Assembly (NCBI GenBank): GCA_033032175.1
Contig: CM065329.1
Span: 11,228,985 to 11,292,984 of the forward strand
Source: Saturnia japonica
Taxonomy: Eukaryota; Arthropoda; Insecta; Lepidoptera; Saturniidae
Direction of reading: 5' to 3'
DNA length: 64,000 nucleotides
Below, one piece after another: positions 35,301 through 44,300 of this stretch (positions are counted from its first letter, which is position 1; every line of letters begins with the position of its first letter). The translations under genes were made by a program, and so were the position numbers. The notes under the pieces are model-generated. The model was not told where the DNA came from, did no database searches, and was given only the letters and a program-made list of their open reading frames with translations.

Positions 35301-38300
35301 ATTAACAATCTAGTTGAAGCGGCAAATTAAGTTTTTTTTTTATCTAGTTCTGGCCGTATTTTACTGAAAATACTTTATTTGAATTTCTCTTACACCTTTA
35401 ATCATTCTAACTACATGACAGCGAAATTTCGTATGTACATCCATTGTCATTTTACAAAAAATTGCAGAAGAACTATTTTTACAGTTTTCGTAAGTGAAAA
35501 TACACAAAATAGTTTATAAAATACGCGGATTCTTTGAAAATAATTTGCAAATTGTCACAATATCTTCAGCAGAATGAAAATATATAATTAAAAAAATAGT
35601 AAACATATGAATACTTCGATTCTCATATTGCCGATATCGATATATGTGAACAGCTAGGGATGAGGTACGTTTATTAAACTCTAAAGGACAGGGGAATAGT
35701 GTTCATTCTAGTTTATAATTTGCATTTAATTAAATATTTCATATTTAATGTTTCTATTTCGATATTATGTGTTTAATAAAGTTATACTAAAAAAAATTTT
35801 TTTTATTAATTATTTCTTCCTATATTTTTAAACATTTTTGTGGTTAGTCAAATAGTGGGTTTAAAAGTAGGGATGTCACGATAAATAATGAAGTGTGTAA
35901 GCTACTACGTATATTTACCCGCCTGGCGGAGGTTGAAGTGTATTGGATGATTGCATGTGTCTCGGTCTATTATGTACAAAATTGGTGATATTTAAAAAAA
36001 GTGATAATTGGATATTTAATTTCAAAATTACAACAACCGTTGGGCAGCTGCCCGCCAGACATAACACCCGTCTGGTCGGAGGATCCTCCCTTCTCCAATG
36101 GTTACCCACACACACTGGTGACTCCGAGGATGTGGAACTTTACACTTTGTTCCTCGCTTCCGCTAAAGTGGGTCTGTGTGGGTAACTAATGAGAAGGGTG
36201 GATCATCCGACCAGACGGGTGTTATGTCTGGCGGGCAGCTGCCCAACGGTTGTTGTCGGGTTCTTGTATATATACTCAATTGTTGAGTTAATTTCTATAA
36301 CGCGATGTAGGATGCGTCGTATGTGGCTCGATAGATGTCGCTATGTAGGATGCGTCAGTTGTGGCGAGAGACGTCGCTACACCGAAATATCGAAGGATTT
36401 ACGGGAGTTTCAATTTGAAGTTAAAGGGAATTTGATAATAGATTCTTTTAGGGTTGTAATGTAGGTCATTATAAATAAAGCGTGTTAATTTAACAGTAAA
36501 TTACAGTAGGTAGTTCATTTTACAGATGCGAAAACAATTATTTTAAACAAGTTTAATAAAAATGTAGACGAATCTAGAATTAGTCATGGCCTATGTCATA
36601 ATAAAACGAGATCGCCCCTCTTTTGGGCAATGACTTGTTCCCGACGCACAGTGGCCTAATATTTGAGGTCCCTAACCGTAGAAATCAAAAGTCGAAATCT
36701 GATAAAAAATTCATTGGTAATAGTTTAAGTCTACTAATATATGTAACATATTATGATATGGATGTAATTGAATGCTGTATTTGGGAGAAAATGAATACGG
36801 AGTTTTTTTTGTATGGAAAAAACACAATTTGATTTTTCTCGCGACTGTTTCCAACTACGGCCTTGCCACTTGTATGGGATTATTAGAGCTCTTACAGCGA
36901 ACCAAATGACACATACAACACACATCTATCGTTACCCGTTCACCCGTTACAGCATCGCTACTATCGAAAAATTCGAATCATCAGGTCCGTATGAAATATT
37001 GACAAAACATCATTTTACGGATGAGTTTAATCGTTCTTAGCTTGTTTGTCATCGGTTAAATCAATAATTATTACTTACCAAGAAATAATTACACTAATTG
37101 CAAAAATAGCAAATTAAAAGTAGTAAAAAACAAGATTGATTGATTGTTGTATATAAACCGGGTGATCCCTGAAACAGAGCAAACCAAAACAAAGTCACTG
37201 AAAATGTTTACTTTATTACTATGTGTATGGTGGTGAAACTATGAAATAATCCAGTCTGTCTATTATAAAAAACGAACTCGGCTCAACATCGCCAACGTGA
37301 GTCCAACAACCAGTCTGATCCGCCGCCTTAGATGTTTCACATCAAAAATATAACAACACTTCACTATGCACTATGTAAGCACAGTGCAATGCAAAAACAA
37401 TGACAGCCTAAAAAGATTTACTCTCGTAACAGACTGCAGCGTCTTAGCAACAAGATTGAAATAAGCATCGATTCGTTATGATGGCGGTGACCAAAGAAAG
37501 TTGTAGGTTTTTCAGATCAATGTTTATTGTAGCAAACTCCACACAAAAGTCATCCTATCTGCACGTTACAATCCCTTTTAAACAATTATCAGTAGTTCCA
37601 ACATAATCCAACTACATTAAAACGAAACATATCACCTTATAAAAAATCACTATTGAATTATCTGGAAACGTCTAGAATCTACTAGAAACATCAAGTGGAA
37701 AACTAGTACTCGCGCATTCAAAAGCATATCGTTCCGCTCAGTTACTCCAAAAAAGCGAACTATATAGGTAAAAGCTCATGGTGACAGATCAGTTGATTAG
37801 CTAAGAGCCCTAGGAAAATTCGCTAGCAACTCCAATGCTGACTACTACATGGTGGAGAATATTTTTCAAGCGTTGAGGTTTCCTCACGATACTCTTCACC
37901 GTCAGCTGTTCGTGCTATTAATGAAGTCAAATTACTATTATTAGTAGTTATATTTGACACTTTGAAGATTATAAGTTCTTGTGCATTAAGGAACGATTGC
38001 ATTCTGTGAATTATTAGTCTATAATCACAAACATCCTGTATCGCATAAAAAAATATTTCAGAATATTTATTTCCATGAAAAAAGTAGTCTTTGATTTTTT
38101 TTTTTCAAATGAAAAGTTCTTGTACAGCTAAACTGGCAAAACAAGCGTACGGCCCGCCTGATGGTAAGTATTCTCTTAGTATTAGCCTCTGCAATAATTC
38201 AGGCTATAATTGATTTAAAAAAATCAAAATTGAGTTTTCACTTATGTCGGCAATCCTGTTTTTTTTCCAATAACTTCTTATATATTTGGTCAATATCTAA

Positions 38301-41300
38301 ATGAAAAATCATCACGATGTGTTCATTCAATGAAAAGTTATTGGAGTTTTTAAGAAATTACGATTTTTTTAAGCATTACACGTTTTTCTGTCATCCATGC
38401 GAGCGAAGTAAAATTTCAATTGTTCCGTCGCATCACAACCAATAATTCAGACAGTTTTCATATAATTTCTATTTGTTCCAGGATACGGTGTTGGGGTAAG
38501 TGTTTTTTTTAATTCTTTTTAGGCACATCTGATGTTAAGTGACTCAAGATGGTAGCACGCTAAGCTTATTGGCGGTATTTGGTCTCTAGTGCAGTTGCCG
38601 GAACACACTTATTGGTGTTTGGCGATAGATATTCAACCCGAGGGTGGTAGCTTGCCAGGCGGGCATTAGAAAATGCCTTACCACCATCCTATGGTTTCAT
38701 CACGATGTTTTCCTACAGTCTGACGTACAAATAAACACTGCATGTTTACTAGCCCACGCACACATAGGCACACGCGCAAAGATATAATATACTCGCTCGT
38801 GCAGGTGGTGCCTTGAAGTGGTGTTTGAATTATTAATTACAAAAACACTTACGAGAAATTAATACGATATATTATGATACTTTGTGCTGCGTTCCAGGGT
38901 TATGGAACGACAACAACTTATGTAACCGAGCAGAGACGAGGCATGGGTACAGGTGCCGCCGTGGGTCTGGGAGTTGGTGCGCTAGCAGCCGGCGGTCTCG
39001 CCGGGTATGCCCTTGGCGGTGGCTTCAGTTCAAACAGCCCGCCCAGGGAAGAGGTACGTCATAAAATATTTATAATTTTTGCCTAGTGGAATACTGGCTC
39101 TCAAGTGCAGCTGCCGGAACATACCTATTGGTGTTTGGTGACAGATTTTAAATTTGAGGGTGGTGGATAGCCAGGCGGGGGTTAGAAAAGCCTTACCACA
39201 ATGCTTTGGTTTCATCACGATGTTTTCCTTCAACGAAAGGTCAGGCTTATTGTAAGGATTCGAAGTGACACTTATAGACCTATGTCTATAAAAATGACAC
39301 TATTGTCATAACATGGTACCACTGAGCCACCATATAGTCTATATATTGAGTACGTGAAATGAGAACAACGAGTGAAGCAGTGTTGTCAGCACTAAATAAA
39401 ACTTCACACTGTTGTTGAAACTGAATAGACACACTTTATTGAAATTTCTTAAAATACCAGTACAAATCGGGTAACGTAAACGATCGCGCGATTCAGGAGT
39501 AGGCACAGCGCCATCTATTGAGAGTCAATGCAATTAATATGTTAAATTGATTATTCATGAATTTACTTACAAAATTAATATAAAACTATTTGTTTGCATA
39601 AGTTTAACATGAATTTACTATACAATTGGACATTCCGCCCACCAAAGGACTTGTCCTTTAACGCTTTTGAATAAAACTCAGAATATATATTTAAAAATGT
39701 AAACAAATTAAAGTTCCTAAAAAACCTAAATGAACCAAAGAAACTGACTGTTAACAAAGAGACCGGCCACCATGACAACTAGGCGAAGTAAAATTAACAC
39801 AAACTAAAATAAACTCTACAGAATAGAACTACAATGTATCTGGGTTAGGCAATATAGACACCTTGTTACATGGACGTTTAGTTAACCCATTTTTTGTTTT
39901 AATACTAATCACTCTTGTGATGTCATCTTGGCCAGGATATTTTTGGACAACTCTACCTAGCAGCCACTTCGTTGGCGGTAGGTTGTGATCTTTAATAATA
40001 ACAATATCACCTATCTCTGGTTCTGGTTTTTTTATTGACCATTTGTATCTTTGGTTTAGACTAACCAAGTACTCTTCTGACCATTTTTTCCAAAAATCAT
40101 TCACCACTTTTTGTGTCATCTTCCATCTTTGCAATCCGGTAACATGAACATCAGAATGATTTTCATCTGGAATAGCCACTAATTGCTCTCCAATTAAAAA
40201 ATGGCCGGGAGTTAGCGGTTGTGGATCATCAGGGTTCTCAATTAAATATGAAATAAGGCGTGAGTTGAGGCACGCTTCGATCTGATTCAGTACCGTCGAC
40301 AATTCCTCAAATGTTAGCGTTGACTCTCCTATCACTCTCTTTAGATGCGACTTACTTGATTTTACACCCGCCTCCCATAGTCCTCCGAAATTAGGAGCAT
40401 GAGGAGGTATGAAATGCCAAGCCGTTCCATCATTTGCTAACATTTGGGCAATTTCTGTGGGGAGATTGGACTTAGCTTGGTCAAACATCAATTTTAGTTC
40501 TGTATCAGCGCCCACAAAATTGGTCCCATTGTCGCTGTATAAATCCACACACTGGCCTCTGCGAGACACAAACCTACGGAAAGCGGCGATGAACCCTCTC
40601 GATGTCAAATCTGATACAGCTTCAAGATGTATGGCTCTTGTACACATACATATAAAAATACATATGTAACCCTTATATGATTTTGAGCCTCTTCCAGGTG
40701 AAAATCTAACATTTATAAATCCAGTAAAGTCTACACCAGACGCTTTAAAAGGTCTCGAGGGTTTTAATCTTATCTTTGGCAGCTGACCCATAAGTTGATC
40801 GGTTTTCTGGCGCGAATATCTTAAACATTTGACACACTCTCGATACGACTTCTTTACCTTTTCTCTCGCTCGAATTATCCAATATTTGGATCTCAAGTAA
40901 TTAAGCATGATTTGTGGACCTCCATGCATAGTTTTATAATGAGCATCATTTATTAATAACTTTGTGAGATGGCTTTCACTAGGTATAACAACGGGATGTT
41001 TTGTATCAAAACTTGCTTCGGATTCTTTAATGCGACCGCCAACTCTTAATACCTCATTCTCATCAAGGATGGGGCAAAGGGTATGTAGAGAACTCTTCTT
41101 ATTTACGTGTCCTTGGGATTTTAACTGCTGTATCTCTGCTTGATAATATATCGATTGGGTTGCCTTAATTACTATCTTCAATACTTCCTTCATTTCTTTT
41201 ACAGTTATAAATTTTGAATGTTTACTTCTTTGCTCTTTTGGTAATTTAAAATTAAGAATTCTTCTACAATAGGACAACACTCTCATCATTTTTATTAGAG

Positions 41301-44300
41301 TTGAAAATCTTGTCCATATGAATTCTTCTTTAGATTGCACGACAGCAGTTAAAGTTTTAATGGCCCTTTGTTCTTCAGTCGTTGAGTAAGCTTCGCTAAT
41401 TTTGTAAGTATTGTTGTGATATATAACTTCAGGACCATTCCACCAAAGCGTGAGATCAGCCATGTCAGATCCCTTAATCCCTCTCGATGCATAGTCGGCT
41501 GGGTTGTCGTGTGTGCTAATATGGCGCCACTGGTCAGAATCAAGCATCGTGTGAATTTCTGAGACTCTATTGCTTACAAATGTGTTCCAACGATTTGGTT
41601 CTCCCCGAAGCCAGGCCAAAACAGTCGTAGAATCTGACCAGGCATGTAAATTCTGTTTTGGTATTAGCATAATTTGTGAGACTTCAAACATAAGTTTGGC
41701 TCCAAGCACTGCCGCACATAACTCCAAGCGTGGAATACTGACTTTCTTTTCAACTGGAGCCACTTTTGTTTCAGCCGTGACTAGATTGACATAAATATTA
41801 TTCGCTTCATCTCTCGTTTTCATATAAACTGTAGCAGCGTATGCGACTTGGGATGCATCTACGAACGTATGCAATTCTACATGGTCGCTTCGACGTGAAT
41901 TTAGCCATCTTGGTATAACAATATTTTTTATATTTTTAAGATCTCCTCTGAACAAACACCATTCTTTAAATAAGTCAGGCATAAGATTCTCATCCCAATC
42001 TAACTTTGCTTTCCACAATTTTTGGATAAATATTTTGGCAGTCACAATCACAGGAGCGATTCTTCCCATAGGATCATATAACCTAGCGATTTCTGATAAT
42101 ACTTTGCGTTTAGTTATGCTCTCATTCAATTCGGGTAATTGCAACGTATACTCAAAATTGTCAGTGGTTTTATTCCAGCCAATACCCAAAACTTTGACCA
42201 TGTTATTAATTTTAAATATCAAAGATGGATCTGATCTTTGACTCTCCTCTTGTATATGATCCATTAATCTATTGCTGTTACTACACCACTTTTGTATTCG
42301 AAATCCTCCCACATTCATTAGATTGTTCATTTCTTCAAATATCTGTATTGCTTCTAATTCTGTCTCGCACCCAGTCAGTAAATCATCAATATAATAGTCT
42401 TCAAGTGTTATCTTTGCAGCACGAGGATATCTTAATTCTTCATCTTTTGCTAGTTGCTGTAAAACTTTTATCGCCAAATAAGGAGCACAGGATGTCCCAA
42501 ATGTGAGTCTCATCAGCTTATAATGTTCTATGGGACTATTTGGATCTGATCGCCATAAAATTCTCTGAAAATTAGTATCCTGCTCAGAGACACGTACTTG
42601 TCTATACATTTGTACTAAATCAGCAAGTATGCAAAAAGGATGACGTCTCCACCTCATTAAAATATGGCGCAAGTCTTGTTGAAGTTTGGTACCAACAAGT
42701 AGACAGTCATTCAAAGACACGTTATTAACGCCTTTGCACGAGGCATCGAAGACCACTCGGACTTTAGTAGTTTCCTTGTCCTCCCGTACCACAGGATGGT
42801 GGGGAAGGTAAACTGCTTTTGGGTTATTTATATCGTCGACTTCTCGAATCTGTAGCATATGATTTTGTTCTTTATAACCGTCGATTACTTTTTTATACTC
42901 ATCATACAATGATGGATTTTTCTGTAACTTCCTTTCTAGTAATTTGAATCTGCGCAAAGCAATCTCCTTTGATTTTCCTTCAACACATTTTGGCATCAGA
43001 TCTTTAAATGGTAATCTAACAACGTATCGACCATTATTATCTCTCACAGTAGTAGCATCAAAGATCTGCTCACATCTCATTTCTTCTTTAGTAAATTTCT
43101 TTTGAATTGCGTCTGGCTCTCTTTCTATTTCCCAAAATTGTTTCAATAAATCATCCTCTTTTACTTTGATATGACAGCTGATAATTTGATCACTATCTAA
43201 AGATGATTCACACCTTACTCGTCCTGATAAAATCCACCCAAGCCTCGTTTCTTGTGCTATGGGACCCTTCCCAGATGGATGTTTCATGAGGCCTTCTAAT
43301 ATGATTTCTTCATATACTTCAACTCCTAAAATTAAATCGATTTTAGCAGGTGATCCGTAATCTGGATCAGCTAATGACACTTTCTCAATGTCTAGCCAAT
43401 CTGATATCTTAGTTTGACACGTTGGAAGAAATGATGTCAATTTTCTCAGTACATAAGCATCCAATGTGACCGAATACTTTGGATTGTGAAATGATTCCAC
43501 ACTCAATGACACCATATTCTTGGATTTGGCTAGACCGTCTCCAATTCCAGACACTATACCATTTATGGCAACTCTTTTCAGGCTTAATGACTGTGCAGTA
43601 GCCTCACTTATAAATGAACCTTCTGAGCATGGATCGATTAAAACTCTCACAACTTGTGAATAGCCATTGGGTGAATATGCTTTGACTACAGCGGTAGCCA
43701 ACAGCATCTCTCTTTGATTTTTCTCTGTTACCAAATGAGCTATTACTCTTTTCTCATCATCCTTGCTCAATTCTTGTGGAGTCGTTGTTTCAGTTTTCTG
43801 ATTAATAACTGATGTTGATGGTAGATCACTCCTCTCATAATGCAACAGTGTGTGATGTCGTCGACCGCAACGGCGGCAGCATGCCGGCGCTCGGCACTCT
43901 TTCACTGAATGTGTCGGTGCAAAACAATTGAAGCACAGCCTCTTTGATTGTACAAACTCTGATCTCTCTGCAGGAGACCGTTTTCCAAATTGTTTGCATT
44001 GATAGAGTAGATGCTGACTATTGCACATAGTACAATTAATATTTGATTTCTTTTCATCTTGCGTGGTTGAATGAAAAATCTTTTGTTTGGTGCTAATTTG
44101 TTGCGTATTATGTGACTTCATTACAGGTTTACTACCTTGTATCATCTCAAATGTTCGGAACCTTGTCTCTAAAAACTTCACTAGTTCATTCCAAGTTGGC
44201 AATTTATCTGAATCTGATTGACTTAATTGGATCTCCCATAGCTTGCGTGACTCAGTATCTAAACGCGATACAACCAGATAGTTGATAATTACGTCCCAAG

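Larger units (their letters stand above)
24060..38481 (+). other. Galectin intron 5 (14.4 kb), non-coding
   Basis: Separates the YGAP-coding exon 5 from the 14-nt exon 6. I find no host exon or RNA gene inside. It holds the repeats listed separately (25395, 25866, 27036, 27806, 28161, 28420, 29920, 30195, 31890, 32230, 36031, 37268). Between them lies AT-rich sequence with poly(A)/poly(T) runs and no signal I can name. The 24520 and 24698 segments share ggtaaaat.ttaattcattt, a small old duplication. Confidence 0.7.

Noticed and set aside
38874..39086. A separate small glycine-rich gene starting at ATG 38874
   Set aside because: The frame crosses a good acceptor at 38897 and a donor at 39053 and joins in phase with galectin exons 6 and 8.
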